From: Cellulomonas sp. SLBN-39 | GTDB lineage: Bacteria > Actinomycetota > Actinomycetes > Actinomycetales > Cellulomonadaceae | Length of the DNA stretch: 64,000 nucleotides | NCBI RefSeq assembly: GCF_006715865.1 | Contig: NZ_VFOA01000001.1 | Location: 248,001-312,000 of the forward strand | Direction: 5' to 3' | Part shown: one piece after another, positions 8,047 through 21,759 of the stretch | How positions within the stretch are numbered: the stretch's first letter is position 1 | Layout: every line of letters starts with the position of its first letter | Program-made: the position numbers and the translations under genes | The notes under the pieces: model-generated | What the model saw: the letters and a program-made list of their open reading frames with translations, nothing else | The model's database searches: none | What the model was told of the DNA's origin: nothing

Positions 8047-9552
8047 TCAGGCCTGGACGCGCTCCAGCACGAGCTCGCGCACGCGCCCCGCGTCGGCCTG
8101 GCCCCGGGTGGCCTTCATGACCGCGCCGATGATCGCACCGACCGGCCCGAGGTTGCCCGAGCGGATCTTGTCCGCCACGTCGGGCTGCGCGGCCAGCGCG
8201 GCGTCGATCGCCTCGAGGAGCGGCCCGTCGTCCGAGACGACCTCCAGGCCGCGGGCGACGACGACCTGCTCGGGGTCGCCCTCGCCGGCCAGCACGCCCT
8301 CGAGCACCTGCCGGGCCAGCTTGTCGTTGATCCGCCCGGCGTCGACGAGCTGCTGCAGCGCGCCGATCTGCGCGGGCGTGATCGGCAGGTCCGCGAGCTC
8401 GACCTCCTGCTGCTTGGCGGTGCGGGCGAGCTCGCCCATCCACCACTTGCGCGCCGCGGCCGGCGTGGCACCCGCGGCGACGGTGGCCTCGATGAGCTCG
8501 ACGGCCCCGGCGTTGACCACGTCACGCATCTCCGCGTCCGCGAAGCCCCACTCCGTGAGCAGGCGCCGACGCCGGGCCGCGGGCAGCTCCGGCAGCGAGG
8601 CGCGGATCTCCTCGACCCACGCGGGGTCGGGGACGATCGGCACGAGGTCCGGCTCGGGGAAGTACCGGTAGTCCTCGGCGTCGGACTTCACGCGGCCCGA
8701 CGTCGTGGAGCCCGTGTCCTCGTGCCAGTGCCGGGTCTCCTGCACGACCGTGCCGCCGGCGTCGAGGACCGCGGCCTGCCGGCTGATCTCGTACCGCACC
8801 GACCGCTCGACGGAACGGAACGAGTTGACGTTCTTCGTCTCCGTGCGGGTGCCCAGCGCCGACTCCGGCGTCGGGCGCAGCGAGACGTTCACGTCGGCGC
8901 GGACGTTGCCGCGCTCCATGCGGGCCTCGGAGACGCCGAGGGCACGGAACATGTCGCGCAGCGTCTGCACGTACGCCCGCGCGACCTCCGGGGCCCGCGC
9001 ACCGGCACCCGTGATCGGCCGCGTGACGATCTCGACCAGCGGCACGCCGGCACGGTTGTAGTCGACGAGCGAGTACTCCGCGCCGTGGATGCGCCCGGTC
9101 GAGCCGCCCACGTGCGTGTTCTTGCCCGCGTCCTCCTCCATGTGCGCGCGCTCGACCTCGACGCGGAAGACCGTGCCGTCCTCCAGCTCGACGTCGACCC
9201 AGCCGTCGTGCGCGATCGGCTCGTCGTACTGCGACGTCTGGAAGTTCTTCGGCACGTCCGGGTAGAAGTAGTTCTTCCGCGCGAACCGGCAGCTCTCGGC
9301 GATCTGGCAGTTCAGCGCCAGGCCGATGCGGATCGCGTACTCCACCGCGGTGCCGTTGACCGCGGGCAGCGCCCCCGGCAGGCCCAGGCTCACCGGCGTC
9401 ACGTGGGTGTTCGGCTCCTCGCCGAACGTCTGCTCCGCGCCGTCGAACATCTTCGTGCGGGTGCCCAGCTCGACGTGCACCTCGATCCCGATCACGGGGT
9501 CGAACCGCGCGATCGCGTCGTCGTAGTCGACCAGGTCGACGCCAGTGCTCAT
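8047..9552 (-). CDS. gatB: Aspartyl/glutamyl-tRNA amidotransferase subunit B
   Basis: Subunit B of the GatCAB complex that converts Glu-tRNA(Gln) or Asp-tRNA(Asn) to the amide. 501 residues. It begins with the GatB signature [20 protein letters not shown] and has [20 protein letters not shown] and [11 protein letters not shown], with the YqeY-like tail domain from about residue 350. Last gene of the gatC-gatA-gatB operon; its ATG overlaps the gatA stop by 4 nt, implying translational coupling. A 17-bp hairpin follows the stop. Confidence 0.98.
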   Translation of the reverse strand: MSTGVDLVDYDDAIARFDPVIGIEVHVELGTRTKMFDGAEQTFGEEPNTHVTPVSLGLPGALPAVNGTAVEYAIRIGLALNCQIAESCRFARKNYFYPDVPKNFQTSQYDEPIAHDGWVDVELEDGTVFRVEVERAHMEEDAGKNTHVGGSTGRIHGAEYSLVDYNRAGVPLVEIVTRPITGAGARAPEVARAYVQTLRDMFRALGVSEARMERGNVRADVNVSLRPTPESALGTRTETKNVNSFRSVERSVRYEISRQAAVLDAGGTVVQETRHWHEDTGSTTSGRVKSDAEDYRYFPEPDLVPIVPDPAWVEEIRASLPELPAARRRRLLTEWGFADAEMRDVVNAGAVELIEATVAAGATPAAARKWWMGELARTAKQQEVELADLPITPAQIGALQQLVDAGRINDKLARQVLEGVLAGEGDPEQVVVARGLEVVSDDGPLLEAIDAALAAQPDVADKIRSGNLGPVGAIIGAVMKATRGQADAGRVRELVLERVQA

Positions 9553-11069
9553 CGCGCGGCCCCTCCGTCCAGCTCCGGGGCGCGACCCAGCAGCGGGCCG
9601 TCCCAGCTCGTCTCCAGCAGCGCCTCGAGCGCGGCGCCCACGCGGTACAGCCGGGCGTCCTCGCGGGCCGGGGCCAGGATCTGGAACCCGGCCGGCAGCC
9701 CGTCGTCCGACAGCCCGCTCGGCAGCGACATGCCCGGCACGCCCGCGAGGTTGGCCGGGATGGTCGCGACGTCGTTGAGGTACATCGCCAGCGGGTCGTC
9801 CAGCTTCTCGCCGAGCTTGAACGCCGTCGTGGGCGCCGTCGGCGACACGAGCACGTCCGCCGCCTCGAACGCCGCGGCGAAGTCCCGCTGGATCAGCGTG
9901 CGGACCTTCTGCGCCGACCCGTAGTACGCGTCGTAGTAGCCCGCGCTCAGCGCGTACGTGCCGAGGATGATCCGGCGCTTGACCTCGTCTCCGAAGCCCT
10001 GCCCGCGGGTGGCGGCCATGACGCGCTCGGCGGTCACCGGCCCCTCGGTCGGCTCGACCCGCAGGCCGAAGCGCATGCCGTCGAACTTCGCCAGGTTGCT
10101 CGACGCCTCCGCCGGCAGGATCAGGTAGTACGCCGCCAGCGCGTACGTGAAGTGCGGGCAGGAGACCTCGACGATCTCGGCGCCCGCGCCGCGCAGCAGC
10201 TCCAGCGACTCCTCGAACCGCGCGAGGACGCCGGGCTGGTAGCCCTCGCCCTGCAGCTCGCGGACCACGCCGACCCGCACGCCGGTCAGGTGGCCGGTCG
10301 CACCCGCCCGGGCCGCGTCGACGTAGCCCGTGGCGGGGTCGGGCAGGCTCGTCGCGTCACGCGGGTCGTGCCCGCCGATGAGCTCGTGCAGCAGCGCCGC
10401 GTCCAGCACGGTGCGCGTGCAGGGGCCCGCCTGGTCGAGCGAGGACGCGAGCGCCACCAGCCCGTACCGCGAGACCGACCCGTACGTCGGCTTCACGCCG
10501 ACCGTGCCGGTGACGGCGGCCGGCTGGCGGATCGACCCGCCGGTGTCGGTGCCGATCGCCAGCGGTGCCTCGTACGCGGCGACCGCGGCCGCGCTGCCGC
10601 CGCCCGACCCGCCCGGGATCCGCTCGAGGTCCCACGGGTTGTGGGTGTTGCCGTATGCGGAGTGCTCCGTCGAGGAGCCCATCGCGAACTCGTCCATGTT
10701 GGTCTTGCCGAGGATCGGCAGGCCCGCGGCCTTGATCTTCTCCACCAGGGTCGCGTCGTACGGCGGCACCCAGCCCTTGAGGATCTTCGACCCGACCGTC
10801 GTGGGCACGCCCCGCGTGACGACGACGTCCTTGACCGCGATCGGCACGCCCGCGAGCGCGTGCAGGTCCTCGCCGGCGGCGCGGCGCGCGTCGACGTCCG
10901 CGGCCGTGGCCAGGGCGGACTCCGCGGACACGTGCAGGTAGGCGTGCACGGCCGGCTCGACGGCGGCCATGCGGTCCAGGTGCGCCTGGGTCGCCTCGAC
11001 GCTGGTCACCTCGCGCGTGCGCAGCTGCTCGGCGAGGGCGGCGGCGCTCAGCCGCGTCAGGTCGCTCAC
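9549..11069 (-). CDS. gatA: Aspartyl/glutamyl-tRNA amidotransferase subunit A
   Basis: Glutaminase/amidase subunit of GatCAB, which releases ammonia from glutamine and passes it to GatB. 506 residues. The amidase-signature Lys-Ser-Ser triad is present: Lys in [12 protein letters not shown], cis-Ser and nucleophile Ser in [18 protein letters not shown] and [16 protein letters not shown]. The start overlaps the gatC stop by 4 nt and the end overlaps gatB by 4 nt. Confidence 0.98.
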   Translation of the reverse strand: MSDLTRLSAAALAEQLRTREVTSVEATQAHLDRMAAVEPAVHAYLHVSAESALATAADVDARRAAGEDLHALAGVPIAVKDVVVTRGVPTTVGSKILKGWVPPYDATLVEKIKAAGLPILGKTNMDEFAMGSSTEHSAYGNTHNPWDLERIPGGSGGGSAAAVAAYEAPLAIGTDTGGSIRQPAAVTGTVGVKPTYGSVSRYGLVALASSLDQAGPCTRTVLDAALLHELIGGHDPRDATSLPDPATGYVDAARAGATGHLTGVRVGVVRELQGEGYQPGVLARFEESLELLRGAGAEIVEVSCPHFTYALAAYYLILPAEASSNLAKFDGMRFGLRVEPTEGPVTAERVMAATRGQGFGDEVKRRIILGTYALSAGYYDAYYGSAQKVRTLIQRDFAAAFEAADVLVSPTAPTTAFKLGEKLDDPLAMYLNDVATIPANLAGVPGMSLPSGLSDDGLPAGFQILAPAREDARLYRVGAALEALLETSWDGPLLGRAPELDGGAAR

Positions 11070-11365
11070 GCCTCCTCCCCCAGGATCTGCGGGACGAGGA
11101 ACTTGCCGTCCTGCGCCGCGGGCGCCGCCGCGAGCACCTCGTCGCGGTCGAGCGGGGCGACGGGCTCGTCGGTGCGGAACACGTTCGTCAGCGGGAGCGG
11201 GTGGCTCGTGGCGGGCACGTCGGGCGTGGCGACCTCGGACACCCGGGCGACCGACTCGACGATGACGTCGAGCTCGCCCGCGAGCCGGTCCAGCTCGTCG
11301 GGCGTCAGGTCGATCCGGGCGAGCGCTGCCACGCGCGCGACCTCGTCGCGGGAGAGGGTGGACAT
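11066..11365 (-). CDS. gatC: Aspartyl/glutamyl-tRNA amidotransferase subunit C
   Basis: Small subunit (99 residues) that stabilises GatA-GatB. It shows the typical [20 protein letters not shown] start and the [19 protein letters not shown] belt region. First gene of the operon. ATG at 11365-11363 with a TAGACT -10 box 7 nt upstream, so the operon mRNA may begin at the start codon. Confidence 0.96.
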   Translation of the reverse strand: MSTLSRDEVARVAALARIDLTPDELDRLAGELDVIVESVARVSEVATPDVPATSHPLPLTNVFRTDEPVAPLDRDEVLAAAPAAQDGKFLVPQILGEEA

Positions 11366-11372
11366 GGCGCCG

Positions 11373-11378
11373 AGTCTA
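11373..11378 (-). promoter_or_regulatory. -10 box of gatCAB (leaderless start)
   Basis: TAGACT on the minus strand, 7 nt before the gatC ATG. Confidence 0.5.
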
Positions 11379-11428
11379 GACGGGCGCGTCCGGCCGACGC
11401 AGGGACGCGCGGCCGGGCCGACCGGCGG

Positions 11429-12019
11429 TCACGACGGTGCGTCGGCGGACCAGCGCAGGCCGTCGAGCACGATGCGCAGGACCCGCGTCGTGCGCTCCCG
11501 GTCGACCGCACCCGCGCCCGCGAGGCACACGCCCGACACGGCCCGCAGGACGTCGAGCGCCTCCACGTCCGTGCGGATCGCCCCGTCGGCCTGGGCCGCC
11601 GCGACGAGCCGGGCGGCAGCGGCCTCGAGGTTGGCGCGGCTGGTGGCGAAGATCTCCCCCGCCTCGTCGCCGAGGCCCGCCCGCAGGGCGGCCGCCATGC
11701 CCTTCTTCCGCACGACGTAGTCGACGAACCCCATGACCCACGCGTCGAGCGCCTCGCCGGCCGGCTCGCGGTCGAGGAGCAGGTCGGCCTGCGCGACGAA
11801 CTGCTCGACGCTGTCGCGGTAGGCGGCCTCGACGAGGTCCAGGCGGGTCGGGAAGTGGCGGTAGAGGGTGCCGACGCCGACGCCGGCGGCGCGGGCGACG
11901 TCCTCGAGCGAGACGTCGGTGCCGTGCGCGTCGAAGGCCTCACGGGCGGCGTCGAGGACCCGGCGGCGGTTGCGTGCGGCGTCGGCGCGCAGCGGACGGG
12001 TGGTCGTCGCGTCCGCCAT
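11429..12019 (-). CDS. TetR-family transcriptional regulator
   Basis: Repressor of 196 residues. The N-terminal HTH (residues about 12-58) reads through VSLEDVARAAGVGVGTLYRH, followed by a helical ligand-binding domain. I use the ATG at 12019-12017; the longer frame upstream crosses the divergent promoter region. It is divergent from the MFS exporter at 12208. A GGAGG-ATG-CCTCC inverted repeat within the exporter promoter is the likely operator, giving the classical drug-responsive TetR/efflux pair. Confidence 0.92.
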   Translation of the reverse strand: MADATTTRPLRADAARNRRRVLDAAREAFDAHGTDVSLEDVARAAGVGVGTLYRHFPTRLDLVEAAYRDSVEQFVAQADLLLDREPAGEALDAWVMGFVDYVVRKKGMAAALRAGLGDEAGEIFATSRANLEAAAARLVAAAQADGAIRTDVEALDVLRAVSGVCLAGAGAVDRERTTRVLRIVLDGLRWSADAPS

Positions 12020-12099
12020 GCCGGTGCACCTCACGTCCCTGGGCACCCGTCCGGGCCGTGGGCCGTCCGGGTGGTCGTCGTCGCGCGGGCAGCGCGGCG

Positions 12100-12129
12100 T
12101 TGCCAAAACGGAGGATGCCTCCATATAGT
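12100..12129 (+). promoter_or_regulatory. MFS exporter promoter with embedded TetR-type operator
   Basis: TTGCCA (12100-12105), an 18-bp spacer, then TATAGT (12124-12129), a strong match for this GC-rich genome. Within the spacer lies GGAGGATGCCTCC (12110-12122), an inverted repeat with a 3-base centre placed where a bound repressor would exclude RNA polymerase. Confidence 0.65.
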
Positions 12130-12207
12130 TCAAGCGGAGGCTCCTTCCACTTCGGCCAGCGTACCCGAGCCAGCCTCCCCTCACCCACCAGACTCGCGGA
12201 GGCCCGC

Positions 12208-13680
12208 ATGCCCGCGCCCACGTCCGCCCGGACGGCCCCACCGGCCCTCGTCCTGGCCGCCATCCTCACCACCCAGCTCATGCTCGTGCTGGACACGACG
12301 ATCGTGAACGTCGCCCTGCCCGACCTCCAGCGCGACCTGGGGTTCACCCCCACGTCGCTGTCGTGGGTGCTGAACGCCTACACGCTCGCCTTCGGCGGTC
12401 TCCTCCTGCTCGGCGCCCGCGCCGGCGACCTCCTCGGCCGCCGCCGCGTCCTGCTCGCCGGGATTGTGGCGTTCACCGCCGCCTCCCTCGTCGGGGGCTT
12501 CGCCACGAGCGCCGGCACGCTGCTGGCCGCCCGGGCCGTCCAGGGGGTCGGGGGCGCGCTCGCCGCACCCTCCGCCCTCGCCCTGCTCATGGGCCGGTTC
12601 CCCGAGGGCGGCGAGCGGGCCCGCGCGCTCGGCTGGTTCTCCGCCGTCTCCGTCGGCGGGTCCGCGATCGGGCTGCTGGCCGGCGGGATGCTGACCGAGT
12701 GGGCCTCGTGGCGGTGGGTCATGTTCGTCAACGTGCCGATCGGCGTCGGGCTCGTCCTGCTCGCCCGCGCCGTGCTGACCGAGACCCCGCGCCACAGCGG
12801 GCGCTTCGACCTCGCCGGGGCGGCGACGTCGACGATCGGCATGACCGCGCTCGTCTACGGGTTCGTCCGCGCCGCCGAGAGCTCGTGGGGCGACCCCGTC
12901 GCGGTCGCGGCCTTCGCGGTGGCGGTGCTCCTGCTCACGGCGTTCGTCCTCGTCGAGCTGCGTGCCGCCTCGCCGATCACCCCGTTGCGCCTGCTCGCCG
13001 ACCGCACCCGCTCGGCCGCGCTGGTGGGCCGCCTCCTGCTGATGGCGGCCATGACCGGGCTGTTCTTCTTCCTCACGCAGTTCCTGCAGGGCGTGCTGGG
13101 CTACTCGCCGCTGTCCACCGGCCTGGCCTTCCTGCCCATCACCGTCATGCTGCTCGTCTTCTCCCAGGTCAGCGCGCGGGCCATGGGTCGGGTGGGCACG
13201 CGCCCGCTCATGGTCGTCGGGCTCACGTCGACGACGGTGGCCCTCCTGCTGCTGTCCCGGTTGGACGCAGGCTCCGGATACCCGCAGGTCCTCCTCGCCC
13301 TGCTGCTCTTCGGGCTCGGCAACGGCCTCGCGTTCGTCCCGCTGACCGCCGCCGGCCTCGCCGGGGTCGACCCGCGCGACTCGGGGGCCGCGTCCGGCCT
13401 GCTCAACGCCGCCCAGCAGATCGGCGGGGCGCTCGGGCTCGCCGTGCTCGTCACGGTCGCCGAGCGGGCAGCCGCTGCGGCGCCCGCCGTCGGCTCCACG
13501 GCCGCCGAGGTCGCGCAGCACGCGTTCGTCGTCGGGGCCGAGCGGGCCTTCCTCGTCGGCGCCGGTCTCATCGCGACGACCGTCGTGCTGCTCGCGACCC
13601 TCGTGCGCGACCGGCGCCCGGCCGCGGGCGGCGACGCCCCGGCCGCACAGCGCACCGAGACGTCGCTGGTCGGGGGCTGA
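12208..13680 (+). CDS. MFS multidrug exporter, DHA2 (14-TM) family
   Basis: Proton-coupled drug exporter of 490 residues in the inner membrane. It has the DHA2 hallmarks LDTTIVNVALPDLQRDLGF in helix 1, motif A (GARAGDLLGRRRVL), the motif C-like GGSAIGLLAGGMLTEWASWRW, and enough hydrophobic segments for 14 helices. ATG at 12208 with GGAGG upstream. The divergent TetR gene and the operator in its promoter suggest induction by a toxic ligand. Substrates unknown. Confidence 0.93.
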   Translation: MPAPTSARTAPPALVLAAILTTQLMLVLDTTIVNVALPDLQRDLGFTPTSLSWVLNAYTLAFGGLLLLGARAGDLLGRRRVLLAGIVAFTAASLVGGFATSAGTLLAARAVQGVGGALAAPSALALLMGRFPEGGERARALGWFSAVSVGGSAIGLLAGGMLTEWASWRWVMFVNVPIGVGLVLLARAVLTETPRHSGRFDLAGAATSTIGMTALVYGFVRAAESSWGDPVAVAAFAVAVLLLTAFVLVELRAASPITPLRLLADRTRSAALVGRLLLMAAMTGLFFFLTQFLQGVLGYSPLSTGLAFLPITVMLLVFSQVSARAMGRVGTRPLMVVGLTSTTVALLLLSRLDAGSGYPQVLLALLLFGLGNGLAFVPLTAAGLAGVDPRDSGAASGLLNAAQQIGGALGLAVLVTVAERAAAAAPAVGSTAAEVAQHAFVVGAERAFLVGAGLIATTVVLLATLVRDRRPAAGGDAPAAQRTETSLVGG

Positions 13681-13691
13681 GCGGCCCGGGC

Positions 13692-14138
13692 TCAGCGGGC
13701 GGGTCGGTGCCCCTCCGGGACCGGCCCGCCCACCGCGGCCGTGACCAGCGCCAGCAGCGCCTCGCCGTAGGCGTCCTCGGCGGAGTCGGCCGTGAACACC
13801 CGCGGCGGCTGCCCGCCGACCTCGATGAGCACCTGGAACCGGCCGTCGGTCGACCGCGCGAGGCTGCGGAACGTCCCGCCCAGCAGGTCGCGCAGCTGGT
13901 CCTCGCGGGGCAGCCACAGCGCGTCGTCCTGCCGCAGCGAGTCCAGGGCCCACTCGGTGGTGCCGTTGAAGCCCAGCACCGTGCCGGTCGGGTGCTCGTG
14001 CGCCTCGACGACCATCTCGGAGATCGTGAAGACCTCGCCGCCCATGTCGGCCCGGACGACCGAGAACCGGTCCCCGGGACGCGGCTGCCAGCGCAGCCCG
14101 GCCGCCTGGAGCGCCACCGCGAGGTCCGTGGAGATCAT
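13692..14138 (-). CDS. Conserved actinobacterial protein of unknown function
   Basis: 148 residues, soluble, with no signal or membrane segment. Start ATG at 14138-14136 behind a GATACT -10 box 6 nt upstream. Conserved-looking features are the N-terminal DLAVALQAAGLRWQPRPGDRF, a central GFNGTTEWALDSL, and WLPREDQLRDLLG. Similar proteins are common in Actinobacteria under vague or transferred names; I do not assign a function. It is convergent with the MFS gene (stops 11 nt apart) and lies downstream of the double-GNAT gene on the same strand. Confidence 0.78.
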   Translation of the reverse strand: MISTDLAVALQAAGLRWQPRPGDRFSVVRADMGGEVFTISEMVVEAHEHPTGTVLGFNGTTEWALDSLRQDDALWLPREDQLRDLLGGTFRSLARSTDGRFQVLIEVGGQPPRVFTADSAEDAYGEALLALVTAAVGGPVPEGHRPAR

Positions 14139-14144
14139 GCGGCC

Positions 14145-14150
14145 AGTATC
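14145..14150 (-). promoter_or_regulatory. -10 box of the 148-residue protein gene (leaderless start)
   Basis: GATACT on the minus strand, 6 nt before the ATG at 14138. Confidence 0.45.
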
Positions 14151-14238
14151 GGCCGCCGGGGCCGCATCGGCACCCGAAGCGGGACGCCCGCACCCGGGCG
14201 GGGTGCGGGCGTGCGCCACGCCGGTCGGCGAGGTCCGG

Positions 14239-18744
<4,506 letters not shown>

Positions 18745-18748
<4 letters not shown>

Positions 18749-19341
18749 GCGCCGCCGCGGCACGCCGGGCCGGTGCCGGCGCACTCGTCCTCGCGGCGCT
18801 CGTCGTCGGCCACCTGGTCACCGACGCCGTCGGCGTCTCGTCCGGCGTCGAGGCCCCGTTCGTCCGGGCGGGCGCCGTCGGCGAGACCGTCACGCTCCGG
18901 TACGCGCACGTCACGGCGGGCGAGCCCGACGGCTCCACGGTCCTCGACCCGCAGGACGGCACCCTGCTCAGCACGCCGGGCGTCTGGCTGACGGTCCCGC
19001 TGGAGGTCGAGGTCCGCGACGAGCCGCGCTCGCTCGGTCACGCCGAGGTCGTCGGGGGCGACGGGCGCACCTACGGCACGTCCGTCAGCGGCAGGAGCGT
19101 GTTCTCGACCGGGACGATGCAGCCCGGGGTCCCCCGGTGGACGACCGTGCGGGTCGAGCTGCCCGTCGGTGCCGTGCCCGGAGCGCGGCTGCGCGTCGCG
19201 CTGAGCGGCAACGACCAGCGCGCGGACGACCTCGCCGAGATCGACCTGGGCCTGACGGCGCAGGACGCGCAGGAGTGGGGGGCCGACGAGACCCCGGTCG
19301 TCGCCGGCTGGTCCACCGACGTCCCGCCGGAGCAGCAGTGA
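18745..19341 (+). CDS. Membrane-anchored or secreted protein of unknown function (trio gene 2)
   Basis: 198 residues. An N-terminal hydrophobic segment (about 9-28, ALVLAALVVGHLVTDAVG) serves as signal or anchor. The remainder has beta-strand character (GETVTLRYAHVTAGEP, TVPLEVEVRDEPRSLGHAEVVG) with no recognised catalytic site. The GTG start at 18745 overlaps the stop of gene 1 (GTGA), and its own stop overlaps gene 3 in the same way, so the three are translationally coupled. No function assigned. Confidence 0.73.
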
Positions 19342-20003
19342 CCCCGCCCCCGCCCGACGTCCCCGCCGACGACGTCGCGGCCCCCGCGCCTCCCGGGTGG
19401 TGGCGCCGCAACCGGTGGGCGCTGGCGGCGCTGCCGCTCGCGCTCGTCCTCGCGCTGCTGGCGTCGTCCGACCGCGTCGTCTCGTGGTGGTGGACCCAGG
19501 GCCTGCACCACCCGACGACGGCGGCACCGGGCACCGAGCTCGTCTTCCGTGACGTGCTCACCGACGCGGACGGCGACCACGACGTCGCGGTCACCCTGCA
19601 CCTCGACGGCGTCGAGGAGACGACCGTGGCCTGGGAGGACGGCACACCGCTCGACCTGCCCCCGGGGACGCGCGCGCTGCGCGTCGACCTGACGCTCGGC
19701 GCCGCGCCCGACGCCGCGCTGCGGGTGTGCGGCCTGGCGCTGCGCGGGCCCGACGGCACGCGGTACGAGTACGTCCCGCAGACGGCGGGGGCCTTCCAGC
19801 CGTCGTCGCCGTGCGTGCCGCCGGACGCCCCGGGTCCGTGGCCCGCGTCGGGGTGGTCGGCCCCGGAGCCGGACCCGGCCGAGCGCGACCGGCCGGCGAC
19901 GTGGAGCGTCTCCCCCGTCGTCGTCCTGCCCGACGGCGTCGAGCCGGACGCCGTGCTGGTGTGGTGGCAGATGCCCGACTACGCGGTGCTGCCGCTGGGC
20001 TGA
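19338..20003 (+). CDS. Membrane-anchored protein of unknown function (trio gene 3)
   Basis: 221 residues. A proline-rich cytoplasmic lead, one transmembrane helix (about 29-45, ALAALPLALVLALLASS), a tryptophan-rich juxtamembrane stretch (SDRVVSWWWTQGL), then a beta-rich outer domain with two cysteines (LRVCGLAL, PSSPCVPP) that could form a disulfide. The GTG at 19338 overlaps the stop of gene 2. Its 3' end overlaps the 3' end of the convergent membrane-protein gene by 25 nt. Function unknown. Confidence 0.73.
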   Translation: MTPPPPDVPADDVAAPAPPGWWRRNRWALAALPLALVLALLASSDRVVSWWWTQGLHHPTTAAPGTELVFRDVLTDADGDHDVAVTLHLDGVEETTVAWEDGTPLDLPPGTRALRVDLTLGAAPDAALRVCGLALRGPDGTRYEYVPQTAGAFQPSSPCVPPDAPGPWPASGWSAPEPDPAERDRPATWSVSPVVVLPDGVEPDAVLVWWQMPDYAVLPLG

Positions 20004-21364
20004 GCGGCCTGCGCGTGCAGCACGCGGTCGACGCCCGCCGCGAGCAGCGCGACGACGACCGTCAGGCCGACCGCGTGCGCCACGACCTCCAGGTGCGGGG
20101 CGAAGGCCAGGTACGTCGCGGTGTCGAGCGGCCCCGTGGCGGCGCGCATCGCCCACCGCACGCCCTCCTCGGCGCGCGTCGCCAGCAGGAACGCGAGCGC
20201 GAACACCAGCATCGGGGCCAGGCCCGCGACCGCGAGCTGGCGCAGCCCGCCGACGAGCGCCGAGAGCCGGGCGCGCACGTCGCCGACGACGGGCGCGACC
20301 GCGTCGGTGGTCCAGCGCCGCACGGGCGCGGGCAGCCGCTGCCACGCGGCGGGCGCGACCCGCGGCGGCGGGGGCGGCGTGAGCCGGTGGCCGTACACGA
20401 CGGCGCCGACGGTCAGCCACGCGAGCGGCAGCACCACCAGGTCGTCGAGGTCGCCGAGCGTCCCGGCGAGGGTGTCGACGACGAGGTCGACCGGCCCCGC
20501 CACGGGACCGAGCGCGTCGAGGAGGTCGAGCCACCGCTCCAGGACGATCGCGACGGCCTGCCGGCTCTCGAGCCACGCCCACGCCGCCTGCGTGCGCACC
20601 CCGATCCACGCGGCCGCGACGAGGAGCCAGAACGCCTCGACGTACGCGCCGAGGAAGCCCAGCACGCGGGCGTCGCGCCGCCCGGCGGTCCCGCCCTCGA
20701 GGCGGCCCTCCAGCCGGCCCAGCGCCCACCGCACGACGAGGGCGACGAGCACGACGGCCGCGGCGACCCACCCGTCGCCGATCCAGTACCGCTCGCCGTC
20801 GAAGGTGTCGGTGCCGTCGAGGATCCCCGCGTTCGAGAGCAGCTCCCGGTCGACGGTGACGGTGTTGACGAACCGGAACCTGTCCTCGGCGAGGTACCCG
20901 TAGGTGGCGTAGACGGCGAGGAACGGCACGAACACCGAGGCCAGCACGTCGACCAGGCGGCGCTCGCGACCTGCGGCGGGATCGGTGGGGCCGGGCGCCG
21001 CGGCGATCCCCGCCAGGCCGGGCAGTGCCGGGCGCAGCGCGACGAGCATGGCGACGACGGCGGCGACGGCGGACAGCGGGGCGAGCGCGAGCAGCGCCCA
21101 CGCGCCGACCGTCGAGTGCTCGGACACCTCGACGGCGAGCCACAGGGCCGCCGCGCGCCCGGCACCGCCGAGCAGCGCGAGGACCAGCAGGACCGGCCAG
21201 TACCCGACCCACAGCCGCAGCCCGTGGACGAGGACACCGGTCAGGTCGGCGAACCACGCCCGGGCCCGGCGGGCGGCGGGCCCGGTGGCCGACGGCACGT
21301 CCGGGCGGTCCGGCGCCGGCGACAGGTCCGGTGGCGTGGCCGGGGTCGAGGACGGGGTCGTCAC
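19979..21364 (-). CDS. Polytopic membrane protein of unknown function
   Basis: 461 residues with about six to eight hydrophobic helices (for example LWVGYWPVLLVLALLGGAG, WVAAAVVLVALVVRWALG, LAVAGLAPMLVFALAFLLA, VVAHAVGLTVVVALLAAG). No transporter or enzyme motif recognised. The GTG at 21364 overlaps the stop of the preceding 132-residue gene. Last gene of the cysteine desulfurase-mnmA operon; it ends in TAG at 19981-19979, 25 nt inside the convergent trio gene 3. Confidence 0.75.
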   Translation of the reverse strand: MTTPSSTPATPPDLSPAPDRPDVPSATGPAARRARAWFADLTGVLVHGLRLWVGYWPVLLVLALLGGAGRAAALWLAVEVSEHSTVGAWALLALAPLSAVAAVVAMLVALRPALPGLAGIAAAPGPTDPAAGRERRLVDVLASVFVPFLAVYATYGYLAEDRFRFVNTVTVDRELLSNAGILDGTDTFDGERYWIGDGWVAAAVVLVALVVRWALGRLEGRLEGGTAGRRDARVLGFLGAYVEAFWLLVAAAWIGVRTQAAWAWLESRQAVAIVLERWLDLLDALGPVAGPVDLVVDTLAGTLGDLDDLVVLPLAWLTVGAVVYGHRLTPPPPPRVAPAAWQRLPAPVRRWTTDAVAPVVGDVRARLSALVGGLRQLAVAGLAPMLVFALAFLLATRAEEGVRWAMRAATGPLDTATYLAFAPHLEVVAHAVGLTVVVALLAAGVDRVLHAQAAQPSGSTA

Positions 21365-21759
21365 GGCCGGTCCCCGGCGGCGCGCCGGCGGGGCCGGGTC
21401 ACGACGCCCACGGTCGCGACCGCACCGACGACCGCGAGCACGAGACCGCCGACCAGCACGGGTGCGGCGACCTCGGCGACGACGACCTCCACCTCCTCGC
21501 CGTCGACGACCGCCGAGCACAGGCTGCGCGGGGGCAGCAGCTCGTACCGCACGCCGACGGCCGGGTCGTCGGCCGCCGCAAGGCACGCCGCGGCAGGGCC
21601 GTCCCCGGGCTCGGCGGCCGCCGTGAGGGTGCGCACCCCGAGGCCGAGGTACACGACGGCGACGGTGAGCACCCCGACGAGCGCGAGACCGCTCGCCAGG
21701 AGCAGCTGCAGGGCGCGGCGGCGGTCGGGGACGCCACGGACGGGCGGGCGGGCGCTCAC
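21361..21759 (-). CDS. Small two-helix membrane protein of unknown function
   Basis: 132 residues with two hydrophobic helices (about 18-38, LQLLLASGLALVGVLTVAVV, and about 96-116, PVLVGGLVLAVVGAVATVGV). They flank an outer segment containing two cysteines (AAACLAAADDP, PRSLCSAVVDGE) that could pair. It ends in a basic tail. The GTG at 21759 overlaps the stop of the MetE-like gene, and its stop overlaps the next gene. Probably works with the 461-residue membrane protein that follows; this is inferred from coupling only. Confidence 0.7.
   Translation of the reverse strand: MSARPPVRGVPDRRRALQLLLASGLALVGVLTVAVVYLGLGVRTLTAAAEPGDGPAAACLAAADDPAVGVRYELLPPRSLCSAVVDGEEVEVVVAEVAAPVLVGGLVLAVVGAVATVGVVTRPRRRAAGDRP

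Noticed and set aside
12181..14193. 670-residue minus-strand frame opposite the MFS exporter
   Set aside because: The exporter on the plus strand has membrane helices and family motifs; the antisense translation is charged low-complexity sequence.
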